A DNA stretch of 64,000 nt from Burkholderiales bacterium (GTDB taxonomy: Bacteria; Pseudomonadota; Gammaproteobacteria; Burkholderiales; Casimicrobiaceae). The translations under genes were made by a program, and so were the position numbers. Under the pieces are notes generated by a model, which worked only from the letters and a program-made list of their open reading frames with translations, searched no databases and was not told the origin of the DNA. This document shows, piece by piece, positions 35,429 through 44,683 of the stretch. How positions within the stretch are numbered: position 1 is the stretch's first letter; the number at the start of each line of letters is the position of its first letter. The DNA is taken from assembly GCA_015075645.1 (NCBI GenBank), contig JABTUF010000003.1, positions 434,001 through 498,000 on the forward strand, given 5' to 3'.

Positions 35429-37315
35429 ATGCGCGGCGCACGCTCGGGACGCCTGCCGCTGCCCGCGGAGCAGGGCGTCGCCCGCACCGAGCGGGGTGCG
35501 TGGCAGACCATCCGCACGCTCCTGCCCTACCTGTGGGAGTGGCGGGCGCGCGTGGGCTTCGCGCTCGCCTGCCTCGTGGCGGCGAAGGTCGCGCAGGTCG
35601 GCGTGCCGCTGCTCCTGAAGGAGATCGTCGACGGTCTCGACCGGGAGCGCGCGCTCCTCGTGGTGCCGTTCGTACTGCTGGCGGCCTACGGCCTGCTGCG
35701 CCTGTCGACGACGTTCTTCACCGAGCTGCGCGAGTACCTGTTCGCGAAGGTCACGCAGCGCGCGGTCCGCGCGATCGCGCTCAGGGTGTTCCGCCACCTG
35801 CACGCGCTGTCGTTGCGCTTCCACCTCGCGCGGCAGACCGGGGGGCTCACCCGCGACGTCGAGCGCGGACAGCGCGGCATCTCGACCTTGGTGAGCTACG
35901 CGCTCTTCTCGATCCTGCCGACCGCGGTCGAGATCACGCTGGTCTGTGCGATCCTCGCGACGCACTACGACTGGAGCTTCGTCGCGATCACCGGCGGCGC
36001 GCTGGTGCTCTACGTCGCGTTCACCGTGGCGGTCACCGAGTGGCGGACGCACTTCCGGCGGCAGGCGAACGAACTCGACAGCCGGGCGAACACGCGCGCG
36101 ATCGACAGCCTGATCAACTACGAGACGGTCAAGTACTTCGGCAACGAGGAGTGGGAGGCGCGCCGCTACGACGAGAGCATGCAGAGGTGGGAGCAGGCCG
36201 CCGTGGTGAGCCAGACCTCGCTGTCGCTCCTCAACGTCGGGCAGAGCGCGATCATCGCGGTGGCGGTCACGCTCATCATGTGGCGCGCGACCGAGGGCGT
36301 CGTCGACGGCACGATGACGGTGGGCGACCTGGTGCTGGTCAACGCGTTCATGCTGCAGCTCTACGTGCCGCTCAACTTCCTCGGCGTCATCTACCGCGAG
36401 ATCCGGCAGGCGCTCGCCGACATGGAGCGGCTGTTCGCGCTGATCGACGAGCACACCGAGGTGCGCGACGCGCCCGGAGCACGGACGCTCGAGGTGCGGG
36501 GCGGCGAGGTGCGCTTCGACGACGTGGTCTTCCGCTACGAGGCGGACCGTACGATCCTCGCCGGCGTCTCGTTCGCGGTGCCGGCCGGGCGGACGGTGGC
36601 GATCGTCGGGCCGTCGGGCTCGGGCAAGTCGACGATCGCGCGGCTGCTGTTCCGCTTCTACGACGTGACCGGCGGGCGCATCACGATCGACGGCCAGGAC
36701 CTGCGCGACGTGACGCAGGCGAGCGTGCGCGCTGCGATCGGCATCGTCCCGCAGGACACCGTGCTCTTCAACGACACGATCGAGTACAACATCGCCTACG
36801 GCCGGCCCGGCGCCTCGCACGAAGACGTGGTCGCCGCCGCGCAGCTCGCGCGCATCCACGACTTCGTCGTCTCGCTGCCGCAGGGCTACGCGACGCCGGT
36901 CGGCGAGCGGGGGCTCAAGCTCTCCGGCGGCGAGAAGCAGCGCGTCGCGATCGCGCGCGCGATCCTGAAGCGCCCGGCGATCCTCGTGTTCGACGAAGCG
37001 ACTTCGGCGCTCGACTCGGCGAACGAGCGCGCGATCCAGGCCGAACTCGCGGCGATCGCCCGCGAACGCACGGCGCTCACCATCGCGCACCGGCTCTCGA
37101 CGATCGTCGACGCCGACGAGATCCTCGTGCTCGACGCCGGGCGCATCGTCGAGCGCGGGCGCCACGCCGCCCTGATCGCCGCCGGAGGCGCCTACGCCCG
37201 GATGTGGCAGTTGCAGCAGCACGAGGCGGAGATCGAGGCCGAGCGCCGCGACACCGGCCCCGCGGACCGGCCGGGGACCTCGGGACCGGAGCCGGTTCGG
37301 GTGGACGCGGACTGA
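35429..37315 (+). CDS. ABC exporter, Atm1/HMT1 type (fused permease and ATPase)
   Basis: A 628-residue half-transporter with six membrane segments in the first 330 residues, then an ATPase. The INYETVKYFGNEEWEA stretch (about residue 229) is the signature of the Atm1/ABCB7/HMT1 branch. Walker A is GPSGSGKST near 394, the signature LSGGEKQR near 497, and Walker B is ILVFDEATSALD. Bacterial relatives export glutathione conjugates or protect against heavy metals, and mitochondrial Atm1 supports iron-sulfur assembly. A TAGACT -10-like element lies at about 35416, 13 bases before ATG. The transported compound is inferred only from the family. Confidence 0.9.
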   Translation: MRGARSGRLPLPAEQGVARTERGAWQTIRTLLPYLWEWRARVGFALACLVAAKVAQVGVPLLLKEIVDGLDRERALLVVPFVLLAAYGLLRLSTTFFTELREYLFAKVTQRAVRAIALRVFRHLHALSLRFHLARQTGGLTRDVERGQRGISTLVSYALFSILPTAVEITLVCAILATHYDWSFVAITGGALVLYVAFTVAVTEWRTHFRRQANELDSRANTRAIDSLINYETVKYFGNEEWEARRYDESMQRWEQAAVVSQTSLSLLNVGQSAIIAVAVTLIMWRATEGVVDGTMTVGDLVLVNAFMLQLYVPLNFLGVIYREIRQALADMERLFALIDEHTEVRDAPGARTLEVRGGEVRFDDVVFRYEADRTILAGVSFAVPAGRTVAIVGPSGSGKSTIARLLFRFYDVTGGRITIDGQDLRDVTQASVRAAIGIVPQDTVLFNDTIEYNIAYGRPGASHEDVVAAAQLARIHDFVVSLPQGYATPVGERGLKLSGGEKQRVAIARAILKRPAILVFDEATSALDSANERAIQAELAAIARERTALTIAHRLSTIVDADEILVLDAGRIVERGRHAALIAAGGAYARMWQLQQHEAEIEAERRDTGPADRPGTSGPEPVRVDAD

Positions 37316-37443
37316 TCTCGCTCCCGGGCCGCGTTCCGCGGCGCCCGAAGGGGCTCGACTGGCCGCTCCGCCCACCCGGGACAGGGCCGCTGGCATCTCG
37401 CGTGCTTGCCGGGTTCGGGGCAGGGGCCCGCCGCGCCCGGGCT

Positions 37444-37472
37444 TTGGCGTCCGGCCCCGGCGATGGTATAAA
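37444..37472 (+). promoter_or_regulatory. Sigma-70-type promoter for the PBP7-like gene
   Basis: TTGGCG (37444-37449) and TATAAA (37467-37472) are separated by 17 bases and give a leader of about 20 bases to the ATG at 37499. The sequence between TATAAA and ATG (GACCGACTTCAGGCCGTACC) is a decayed relative of the REP-like palindromes. Confidence 0.6.
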
Positions 37473-37498
37473 GCCGGACCGACTTCAGGCCGTACCTG

Positions 37499-38437
37499 AT
37501 GATTCCTGCCCGAGTCCTTGTTTTCGCGCTGTTCGCCGCCGCCTGCGGGGTGGCGGCCGCGGCCGACCCGCCCGACCCGGCGAAACTGACGCTCGGGTCG
37601 TCGAACGCGCTCGTCCTCGACTCGGCGAACGGCCGCGAACTCTACGGCAAGGGCGCCGACGAGGTCACGCCGATCGCGTCGGTCACCAAGCTCATGACCG
37701 CGATGGTCGTGCTCGACGCGAACCAGCCGCTCGACGAGGTGCTCGACGTCGACATGGACGACTTCGACTACCTGAAGGGCACGCGCTCGCGCCTGTCGAT
37801 GGGCGTCGCATTGCCGCGCCGCGACATGCTGCGCCTCGCGCTGATGGCCTCCGAGAATCGCGCCGCGTCGACGCTCGCGCGGCACTATCCGGGCGGCACG
37901 CCGGCCTTCGTCGCCGCGATGAACGCCAAGGCGGAAGCGCTCGGGATGACGCGCACGAGATTCGAGGATCCGACCGGCCTCTCGCCGAAGAACGTGTCGA
38001 CCGCGCGCGACCTCGCGCGCATGGTCGAGGCGGCCTCTGGCTACCCGCTGATCCGCGAGGACTCGGTCGCGCCGACGCACGTGGTCGAGGTGCAGCCCAC
38101 CGGACGCGCGCTCGGCTTCTCGAACTCGAACCGCCTCGTGAACTCGTCGGCGTGGGACATCACGCTGCAGAAGACCGGCTACATCAGCGAGGCGGGGCGC
38201 TGCCTCGTGATGCTCGCGCAGATCGCGAGCCGCCCGGTCGTGATCGTGCTGCTCGACTCGGTCGGCAAGTACACGCGCCTCGCCGATGCGACGCGCGTCA
38301 AGACCTGGCTCGAGACCGGCAAGTCGACGACGGTTGCCCGCGCGGCGCTCAAGGCGGCCTCGAAGGCGAAGAAGCCGGCGAAGGCGAAGGTCTCGGCCAC
38401 GGCGTCGTCCACGCGGGGCGTCAAGTCGAAGCGCTGA
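37499..38437 (+). CDS. pbpG: D-alanyl-D-alanine endopeptidase, PBP7-like
   Basis: A serine penicillin-binding protein of the low-molecular-weight S11 family, 312 residues, exported by a signal peptide that ends near AAAADPP. The catalytic triad motifs are SVTK (Ser61 and Lys64), SEN in MASENRAAS, and KTG in LQKTGYISEAG. It cleaves D-Ala-meso-DAP cross-links in the periplasm. The C-terminus is a Lys/Ala-rich basic tail (KAASKAKKPAKAKV) that could bind the cell wall or membrane; it lacks the amphipathic anchor of PBP5. It is convergent with the glycosyltransferase gene. Confidence 0.92.
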   Translation: MIPARVLVFALFAAACGVAAAADPPDPAKLTLGSSNALVLDSANGRELYGKGADEVTPIASVTKLMTAMVVLDANQPLDEVLDVDMDDFDYLKGTRSRLSMGVALPRRDMLRLALMASENRAASTLARHYPGGTPAFVAAMNAKAEALGMTRTRFEDPTGLSPKNVSTARDLARMVEAASGYPLIREDSVAPTHVVEVQPTGRALGFSNSNRLVNSSAWDITLQKTGYISEAGRCLVMLAQIASRPVVIVLLDSVGKYTRLADATRVKTWLETGKSTTVARAALKAASKAKKPAKAKVSATASSTRGVKSKR

Positions 38438-38464
38438 TCCCGCCGTTCCGAACGGAGCGGGTCG

Positions 38465-39217
38465 CTACTCGAGCACGATGTGGTGGTGGAACACGTGGCG
38501 GAGCGCCACGCCGTTTCGCGCGTGGTTCGTCGTGCGTTCCACCCGGAAGCGCAGCGTCGACAGGCCCTCGCTGCCGAAGCCCGCGGCGCCCATCGCCTCC
38601 TTGGCCTTGAAGATCGAGCGTGTCTGCAGGAGTTCCGGGCTCATCCCGTCGGTCGTGTAACCCTGGTGGCGGTGCGCGAGCGGCATGAAGGTGCCGCGCC
38701 GCCACGACCAGGTGAGGCCAGCGAGGTTGAGCCGCGCCTGCAGGTCGACGTCCTCGAATCCCCACGCCCAGTAGTCGTTGCTGTAGCCGTTGACGCGCAC
38801 GAAGTCCTCGACCGGCAGCGAGAGCACGCAGCCGGGCGACTGCACCGGCTCGTCGTCGACCGCCTCCTGCACGCCCCATGCGATGAGGCTAGTGGGGCCG
38901 GTCACGCGCGAGTAGTCGGCCCAGATCGGCAGGTAGTCGACGTCGTGGAACACCACGCAGTCGGCGTTGGCCTGCGCGAGCGCGAAGCCGGCGTTCTTGA
39001 TCGCGCCGCGGTTGAACGGGCGGCCGGGCGCCTGTTCCGCGATGTGGATCTCGTAGGGAATCGCGCGGGCGAGGCTGTCGCGCTCGAAATAGGTGACGAG
39101 GTGCGGGACGAGCCTCGCGAGGTGCTCCGCACGGTCGCGGTAGGGCACGACGATCGCGATGCGTCCGGCGTGGGCGTCTGCGTCGAGTTCGGGGAGCGGG
39201 GCGCGGGGCGGGATCAT
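38465..39217 (-). CDS. GT7-like galactosyltransferase, resembling animal beta-1,4-galactosyltransferases
   Basis: A 250-residue glycosyltransferase. The motif order matches animal beta-1,4-galactosyltransferase: IVVPYRDRAEHLARL, then RPFNRGAIKNAGF, then the metal-binding FHDVDYLPI, then VNGYSNDYWAWGFEDVDLQ, which holds the catalytic acidic pair, then a late MPLAHRHQGY. There is no signal or membrane segment, so it is presumably cytoplasmic and acts on a lipid- or sugar-linked acceptor. The start ATG 39217 overlaps the end of recN by four bases, so translation is likely coupled. The sugar and acceptor are not predictable from sequence alone. Confidence 0.85.
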   Translation of the reverse strand: MIPPRAPLPELDADAHAGRIAIVVPYRDRAEHLARLVPHLVTYFERDSLARAIPYEIHIAEQAPGRPFNRGAIKNAGFALAQANADCVVFHDVDYLPIWADYSRVTGPTSLIAWGVQEAVDDEPVQSPGCVLSLPVEDFVRVNGYSNDYWAWGFEDVDLQARLNLAGLTWSWRRGTFMPLAHRHQGYTTDGMSPELLQTRSIFKAKEAMGAAGFGSEGLSTLRFRVERTTNHARNGVALRHVFHHHIVLE

Positions 39218-40884
39218 CGGCGGCGGCGGTTCGATTCGTGGAGTTCGCGCGCGTGCGCGCGGGTCTTCGGCGTCGTCGACTCGCCCGAGAGCATCCGCGC
39301 CAGTTCGTCGACGCGCGCCTCGCCTTCGAGTGCGGTCACGCTCGACACCACGCCGGAGGCCGCGGCTTGCTTCTCGACGCGGAAATGGCGGTCGGCGAAC
39401 GAGGCGACCTGCGGCAGGTGGGTGACGCACAGCACCTGCCGGCGATCCCCGAGCGACTGCATCAGCCGGCCGACGGTCGCCGCGACGGCGCCGCCGATGC
39501 CCGCGTCCACCTCGTCGAGCACGAGCGAGGGCACGTGCGCGGCGTCGCTGGAGGCGACCTGGATCGCGAGCCCGATGCGCGAGAGTTCGCCGCCCGAGGC
39601 GACGCGGGCGAGCGGACCCGGCGGCTGCTTCGCGTGCGTCGCGATCCGGAACTCGATCGCGTCGAGGCCGTGGCTGGTCGGCGCGGCGAGCGGCTCCATC
39701 GCGATCTCGAGCTTGCCGCCGGCCATCGCGAGCGTGCGCATCGCGGCGGTGACGCGGTGCTCGAGTTCGGAGGCGGCGAACCGGCGCTTGGCGCGAAGTT
39801 CGTGCGCGAGCTTGTGGAACGCGCGCTCCGCCTCGCCCGCGCGGCGCTCCAGCGCCTCGACGTCGGAGGCGGCGGCGAGCGCGGCGAGCGCGGCCGTCGT
39901 CGCGGCGAGGAGTTCGGGGAGACCTTCGGGGCGCACGCGATGGCGGCGCGCCGCATCGTGCAAGGCGGAGAGGCGTTCGTCGATCCGCGCGAGGTCGGCG
40001 GGATCGAGGTCGAGCCGGCGGCGGTAGTCGCGCAGCGCGCGCGCGGTCTCGACGAGTTGCACGCGCGCGGGCTCGAGCTGCGCGGCCACGTCCGCGAGCG
40101 CGGGATCGTGCGCGGACGCCGCCGCGAGCCGGGCGGCGAGCTGCGACACGCGCCGCGTGAGCGCGTCGTCCGCGGACTCGAGCGCTTCGCCGGCCTCCTC
40201 GCAGGTCGCCAACAGCGACGCGGCATGGGCGAGGCGCGACTGCGACGCGTTGAGTTCGGCCCATTCGCCTTCGTGCATGCGCAGCGCGGAGAGTTCGTCG
40301 CGCCGGACCTCGAGTTCCGCGCGCGCTGCGGCGTCGCGTCCCGCGTCCGCGCGCGCCGCCTCGAGCGCCGCCGCGGCGTCCCGCGAGGCGCGCCACGCGG
40401 CGGCAGTCTCGTCGGCGAGCGCGGTGAAGCCGCCGAAGCCGTCGACGAGTTCGCGCTGGGTCGCGGCCGCCGAGAGCGACTGGTGCGCGTGCTGGCCGGT
40501 GATCTCGACCAGGCGCTCGCCCACCGCCTTCATCTGCGCGAGCGTCGCGGGCGAGCCGTTGATCCACGCGCGGCTGCGTCCCTGCGCGTCGAGGACCCGG
40601 CGCAGCAGCACCTCGCCGTCGCCTGGCGCGAGACCTTCCTCGGCGAGCCACGCGCGCACGGCCGGCGCGTCGTCGACGTCGAACGCCGCGGCGAGTTCGG
40701 CGCGCTCGGCGCCTTCGCGGATCTGGCGCGGCTCGAACCGGTCGCCGAGGAGGAGCCCGAGCGCGTCGAGCAGGATCGACTTGCCGGCGCCGGTCTCGCC
40801 GGTGAGCACGGTGAAGCCGGGGCCGAGCTCGAGTTCGAGCGCGCGCACCACCACGAAATCGCGGATCGACAGGAGCCGCAGCAT
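39214..40884 (-). CDS. recN: DNA repair protein RecN
   Basis: An SMC-like ATPase for double-strand break repair, 556 residues. Walker A GETGAGKS is at residues 29-36, a long Ala/Glu/Arg-rich coiled coil occupies the middle, and the C-terminal half has ARVASGGELSRIGLAIQ (signature) and LVLDEVDAGIGG (Walker B). It lies one base downstream of nadK, the common nadK-recN pair. No SOS box was recognised, and nadK and recN would share a promoter. Confidence 0.95.
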   Translation of the reverse strand: MLRLLSIRDFVVVRALELELGPGFTVLTGETGAGKSILLDALGLLLGDRFEPRQIREGAERAELAAAFDVDDAPAVRAWLAEEGLAPGDGEVLLRRVLDAQGRSRAWINGSPATLAQMKAVGERLVEITGQHAHQSLSAAATQRELVDGFGGFTALADETAAAWRASRDAAAALEAARADAGRDAAARAELEVRRDELSALRMHEGEWAELNASQSRLAHAASLLATCEEAGEALESADDALTRRVSQLAARLAAASAHDPALADVAAQLEPARVQLVETARALRDYRRRLDLDPADLARIDERLSALHDAARRHRVRPEGLPELLAATTAALAALAAASDVEALERRAGEAERAFHKLAHELRAKRRFAASELEHRVTAAMRTLAMAGGKLEIAMEPLAAPTSHGLDAIEFRIATHAKQPPGPLARVASGGELSRIGLAIQVASSDAAHVPSLVLDEVDAGIGGAVAATVGRLMQSLGDRRQVLCVTHLPQVASFADRHFRVEKQAAASGVVSSVTALEGEARVDELARMLSGESTTPKTRAHARELHESNRRRR

Positions 40885-40885
40885 G

Positions 40886-41788
40886 TCAGCGACGCGCGGT
40901 CAGCCGTTCGGGCGTCTCGCTCCAATGGAGCTTCTCGCGCAGCATCGCGAAATGGTCGTGTCCCTCGGGGTGCAGGAAGCGCGCCGGATGCGGAGCGCGG
41001 CGAATGACGACGCGATCGCCTTCCGCGAGCGGCAGGTGCGCGTGGCCGTCGCAGTGCACGGTCGCGTCGCTGCCGCGCACGACCTCGATCGTGACGGTCG
41101 CGAGGTCGGAGAGCGCGATCGGCCGGTGCGTGAGCGCATGCGGTGCGACCGGCACGAGCGCGATCGCCGCGATGCGCGGGTCGAGGATCGGCCCGCCCGC
41201 GGACAGCGCGTACGCCGTCGACCCGGTGGGCGTCGCGACGATGAGGCCGTCGGAGCGCATCGCATAGGCGAAACGCCCGTCGATCTCGACCGCGCATTCG
41301 AGCATCGTCCCGCCGCCGCCGCGGTTGACCGCGACGTCGTTCAGCGCGATCTCGTCGTTCTCGCGCCGTCCCGGCCGGACGATCGTCGCGGCGAGCATCG
41401 TGCGCCGCTCCTCGAGGTGGCGGCCGGCCAGCATCGGTCCGAGTTCGTCTTCCATTCGCGTGAGCGGAATGTCGGTGAGGAATCCGAGCCGGCCGAGATT
41501 GACGCCGATCAGCGGCACGTCGTGCGGCGCGAGGCGCCGGGCGATCGAGAGCATCGTGCCGTCGCCGCCCAGCACGATCGCCAGGTCGGCGCGGCCGCCG
41601 AGTTCGTCTGCCCCGGCGGTCGCGCGCCCGGCGAGCGGCGCGTGCAACGCGGTCTCCGTCTCGATCACGACGGCGTGCCCGCGCGCGGCCAGGAAGTCGG
41701 CCAGCCGCGCGAGCGGGGCCGCGAGGTCCGGCGTGCCGGGCCGCCCGACGATCGCGACGCGGGGGAAGCGGGCGGGAGTCGCGGACAT
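40886..41788 (-). CDS. nadK: NAD kinase
   Basis: Phosphorylates NAD to NADP using ATP or polyphosphate, 300 residues. The conserved GGDGT motif is in VLGGDGTMLSIAR, GVNLGRLGFLTDI follows, then ALNDVAVNRG (the NE/D position) and the glycine-rich ATPTGSTAYALSAGGPI. The C-terminus has the usual basic KLHWSETPERLTARR. It is divergent from hrcA, the standard nadK/hrcA arrangement in beta- and gammaproteobacteria. The 117 bases between them hold a TAGAAT -10-like element toward hrcA. Confidence 0.95.
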   Translation of the reverse strand: MSATPARFPRVAIVGRPGTPDLAAPLARLADFLAARGHAVVIETETALHAPLAGRATAGADELGGRADLAIVLGGDGTMLSIARRLAPHDVPLIGVNLGRLGFLTDIPLTRMEDELGPMLAGRHLEERRTMLAATIVRPGRRENDEIALNDVAVNRGGGGTMLECAVEIDGRFAYAMRSDGLIVATPTGSTAYALSAGGPILDPRIAAIALVPVAPHALTHRPIALSDLATVTIEVVRGSDATVHCDGHAHLPLAEGDRVVIRRAPHPARFLHPEGHDHFAMLREKLHWSETPERLTARR

Positions 41789-41905
41789 GGCGGAGGATTA
41801 TTCCACAGCCCCCCGCCCGGCCGCGGTCGGCTCGGCGGACGAACGGCGCGCAGGCACCGGGACCCTCGGCGCGGGGGTTAGAATCGGTCCGAACGGAAGC
41901 CCCGC

Positions 41906-42931
41906 GTGATCGATCCCCGCGCCGCCCACCTGTTGAAGACGCTCGTCGAGCGCTACATCGCCGACGGACAGCCGGTCGGCTCGCGCGCGCTCTCGAAGCA
42001 GTCGGGGCTCGAACTCTCGCCCGCCACGGTCCGCAACGTGATGGCGGACCTGGAGGAGATGGGCTTCGTCACGAGCCCGCACACCTCCGCCGGACGCGTG
42101 CCGACGCCGAAGGGCTATCGCTTCTTCGTCGACAGCCTCGTCGTCGTGCAGCCGCTCGAGCAGCAGGAGATCCACCGGCTCGAGGGCGGGCTCGTCGCCG
42201 ACCGGCCGCAGCAGCTCGTGAGCGCGGCCGCCCAGATGCTCTCGCAGCTCACGCACTTCGCCGGCGTCGTGATGGCACCGCGCCGCGAGCCGAGCCTTCG
42301 GCACCTCGAGTTCCTGCGGCTCGCCGACCGCCGCGTGCTGCTGATCGTCGTGACCTCGCAGGGCGACGTGCAGAACCGCATCCTGCACACCGAGCACGCC
42401 TACACGCAGGCGCAGCTCGTCGAGGCGACCAACTACTTCAACCAGAACTTCGCCGGACGCTCGCTGCCCGCGATCCGCGCCGGACTCGCCGACGAGCTGA
42501 AGCGCCTGTCCGACGACATCGCCTCGCTGATGTCGGCCGCCATCGCCGCGGGCGCGGGCGCGATCGACGAGGGCGACACCGTGGTGCTCGCCGGCGAGCG
42601 CAACCTCCTCGCCTCCGACGGCGTCGCGTCCAGCATGGAGCGCGTGCGCCGGCTCTTCGACCTGTTCGAGCAGAAGACCTCGCTGCTGCACCTGCTCGAC
42701 CTCGCGCAGCGCGCCGAGGGCGTGCAGATCTTCATCGGCGGCGAATCGGGGCTCGCGCCGCTCGACGAGATGAGCGTGGTCACCGCACGCTACGAGGTCG
42801 ACGGGCAGCTGATCGGCACGCTCGGCGTCATCGGGCCGACGCGCATGGCCTACGAGCGCGTGATCCCGATCGTCGACGTGACCGCGAAGCTCCTGTCGAG
42901 CGCGCTGGCGCAGCAGCGCGCCGACTCGTGA
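41906..42931 (+). CDS. hrcA: Heat-inducible transcription repressor HrcA
   Basis: A 341-residue repressor of class I heat shock genes, active with the GroE chaperonin. The N-terminal winged helix is [20 protein letters not shown] with recognition helix [16 protein letters not shown]; the C-terminal dimer domain ends [16 protein letters not shown]. The start is GTG 41906, preceded by GGAAG and a TAGAAT element at 41879-41884. No CIRCE operator (TTAGCACTC-N9-GAGTGCTAA) was found anywhere in the window, so its targets are probably elsewhere (groESL). Confidence 0.95.
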   Translation: MIDPRAAHLLKTLVERYIADGQPVGSRALSKQSGLELSPATVRNVMADLEEMGFVTSPHTSAGRVPTPKGYRFFVDSLVVVQPLEQQEIHRLEGGLVADRPQQLVSAAAQMLSQLTHFAGVVMAPRREPSLRHLEFLRLADRRVLLIVVTSQGDVQNRILHTEHAYTQAQLVEATNYFNQNFAGRSLPAIRAGLADELKRLSDDIASLMSAAIAAGAGAIDEGDTVVLAGERNLLASDGVASSMERVRRLFDLFEQKTSLLHLLDLAQRAEGVQIFIGGESGLAPLDEMSVVTARYEVDGQLIGTLGVIGPTRMAYERVIPIVDVTAKLLSSALAQQRADS

Positions 42932-42938
42932 TGACGCG

Positions 42939-43421
42939 ATGAGCGCCGCCGACCACCGCGCGCTGATCGTGCGCTTCTACGACGCGCTCGCGCGGCGCGA
43001 CGCGGCCGTGATGGCCGCCTGCTACGCGCGCGATGCGACGTTCCGCGACCCGGTGTTCGGCGAGCTCGACGCCGCCGACACCGCGGCGATGTGGCGGATG
43101 CTGTGCGCGCGCGGCAAGGATCTCGCGATCACGACCACCGGCGTCCACGCCGACGCGGAAGGGGGGCGCGCGCACTGCCGGGCGACCTACTCGTACGGTC
43201 CGACCGCGCGGCCGGTGGCGAACGAGATCGACGCGAGCTTCCGTTTCCGTCGGGGACTCATCGTCGAGCACGTCGACCGATTCGACCTGAAGCGCTGGGC
43301 CACGCAGGCGCTCGGGCTCTCCGGACGCGTGCTCGGCTTCACGCCGCTGCTCACGCCGATGGTGCGCCGGCAGGCGAAGGGCGCGCTCGCCGCGTGGCGC
43401 AGGCGCGAGCAGGCCGAGTGA
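42939..43421 (+). CDS. NTF2-like / SnoaL-type small protein
   Basis: A 160-residue protein of the nuclear transport factor 2 cone fold. It has ALIVRFYDALARRDAAVMAA at the N-terminus, RDATFRDPVFGELDAADTAA, and a C-terminal sheet pattern ending IVEHVDRFDLKRWATQALG. Members bind hydrophobic small molecules or are enzymes such as ketosteroid isomerases; no specific activity can be given. It begins 7 bases after hrcA and ends 13 bases before hemH, so it belongs to the hrcA-hemH transcript. Confidence 0.8.
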   Translation: MSAADHRALIVRFYDALARRDAAVMAACYARDATFRDPVFGELDAADTAAMWRMLCARGKDLAITTTGVHADAEGGRAHCRATYSYGPTARPVANEIDASFRFRRGLIVEHVDRFDLKRWATQALGLSGRVLGFTPLLTPMVRRQAKGALAAWRRREQAE

Positions 43422-43434
43422 CAAGCGATCGCCG

Positions 43435-44475
43435 ATGAGTTTCCTGCCCGAGCCGCCGCGCGGCGACCGCCCGGAGAAGCTCGGCGTCCTGCTCGTCAAT
43501 CTCGGCACGCCGGGCGCGCCGACGCCTGCGGCGGTGCGCCGCTATCTGGCGGAGTTCCTGTCCGACCGCCGCGTGGTCGAGGTGCCGCCGGCGATCTGGC
43601 AGCCGATCCTGCACGGCGTCGTGCTGACGACGCGCCCGCAGGCCTCGGCGAAGAAGTACGCGAAGATCTGGACCAAGGACGGCTCGCCGCTCGCGATCCA
43701 CTCGGTGCGCCAGCGCGTGCTGCTCTTCGGGATGCTCGGGCAGCGCATGAAGCGCGAAGGCTGGCCCGCGGACCACGCGCAGGTCGAACTCGCGATGCGC
43801 TACGGCGAGCCGTCGATTCCCGCGGGCATCGACGCGCTGCGCGCGGCCGGCGCGACGAAGCTCCTCGTGCTCCCGCTCTATCCGCAGTACGCGTCCAGCG
43901 CGTCGGGGTCGGTGCTCGACGCGGTCGCGGCGCACCTTGCGAAGGTCCGCCGCGCGCCCGCGCTGCGCTTCGTCGACGCGTTCCACGACGACGACGGCTA
44001 CGTCAAGGCACTCGCGCGGAACGTCAACGACTACTGGACGAAGCACGGCCAGCCCGAGCGGCTGGTGCTCTCGTTCCACGGCATTCCGCGGCGCGCGATC
44101 GAGCGCGGCGACCCCTACCGCGCGCAGTGCGAGGCCACCGCGCGGCTCCTCGTACGCGAACTCGGCCTCTCCGCCGATCAGTGGGCGATCGCGTTCCAGT
44201 CGCGCTTCGGGCGCGCCGAGTGGCTCACGCCCTACACGGCCGAGGTGCTGGCCGCGCTCGGGGCGGCGAAGGCAAGGCGCGTCGACGTGTTCTGCCCCGG
44301 CTTCGTCGCCGACTGCCTCGAGACGCTCGAGGAGATCGGCATCGAGGGCCGCGCGCGGTTCGAGAAGGCCGGCGGCGGCGAGTTCCACGCGATCCCGTGC
44401 CTGAACGAGCACCCGCGCTGGATCGCCGCGCTCGCCGACCTCGCGTGGCGGAACTTCGCGGGGTGGCTCGTTTGA
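43435..44475 (+). CDS. hemH: Ferrochelatase
   Basis: Inserts Fe(2+) into protoporphyrin IX, the last step of protoheme synthesis. The 346-residue protein has LGVLLVNLGTPGAP at its start, YPQYASSASGSVLDAV, the metal-site histidine in VLSFHGIPRRAIERGDPY, and the acidic site in FCPGFVADCLETLEEIGIEG. It lacks a C-terminal membrane anchor or [2Fe-2S] extension, as is usual in betaproteobacteria. It sits in the conserved hrcA-hemH-grpE stretch. Confidence 0.96.
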   Translation: MSFLPEPPRGDRPEKLGVLLVNLGTPGAPTPAAVRRYLAEFLSDRRVVEVPPAIWQPILHGVVLTTRPQASAKKYAKIWTKDGSPLAIHSVRQRVLLFGMLGQRMKREGWPADHAQVELAMRYGEPSIPAGIDALRAAGATKLLVLPLYPQYASSASGSVLDAVAAHLAKVRRAPALRFVDAFHDDDGYVKALARNVNDYWTKHGQPERLVLSFHGIPRRAIERGDPYRAQCEATARLLVRELGLSADQWAIAFQSRFGRAEWLTPYTAEVLAALGAAKARRVDVFCPGFVADCLETLEEIGIEGRARFEKAGGGEFHAIPCLNEHPRWIAALADLAWRNFAGWLV

Positions 44476-44496
44476 CAGCCCTGAACCGCTCCATCA

Positions 44497-44628
44497 GGGT
44501 TCAATGGGGTCAGACTCGACTGGCGGATCCATCGGGCCTGACGCCTTCGAACCTGTCGAAGGGGCGGCCGAGACCGACCCCTTCGGGCATGTTTGATGGG
44601 ATCAATCGAGTCTGACCCCATTGAACCC
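44497..44628. repeat. 23-bp perfect inverted repeat between hemH and grpE
   Basis: Arms at 44497-44519 and 44606-44628 are perfect inverted copies; the core reads CAATGGGGTCAGACTCGA. The 86 bases between them hold a smaller hairpin (CCTTCGA/TCGAAGG, 44542-44560) and no ORF. The GTCGAGTCTGACCCC core also occurs at 4516-4530 before truA. Motifs of this type are common intergenic repeats in proteobacteria and are sometimes linked to REP-associated transposases; none is visible here. Confidence 0.85.
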
Positions 44629-44648
44629 CGCCGCATCGTCCCCATGAT
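44620..44648 (+). promoter_or_regulatory. Sigma-32 heat-shock promoter for grpE
   Basis: ATTGAAC (44620-44626), 13 bases, then CCCCATGAT (44640-44648) closely fits the sigma-32 consensus CTTGAAA-N(12-15)-CCCCATNTA. The transcription start would be about 44655, 29 bases before the grpE ATG. The -35 half lies inside the right arm of the 23-bp inverted repeat. Confidence 0.65.
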
Positions 44649-44683
44649 AACCGGATAGTCTACGAGCCCCCGACCGACCCGCA

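Noticed and set aside
33980..38080. A 1366-codon minus-strand open frame opposite clsB, the Atm1-type exporter and pbpG
   Set aside because: Antisense shadow of three genes with clear catalytic motifs; the composition is that of a frame artefact.
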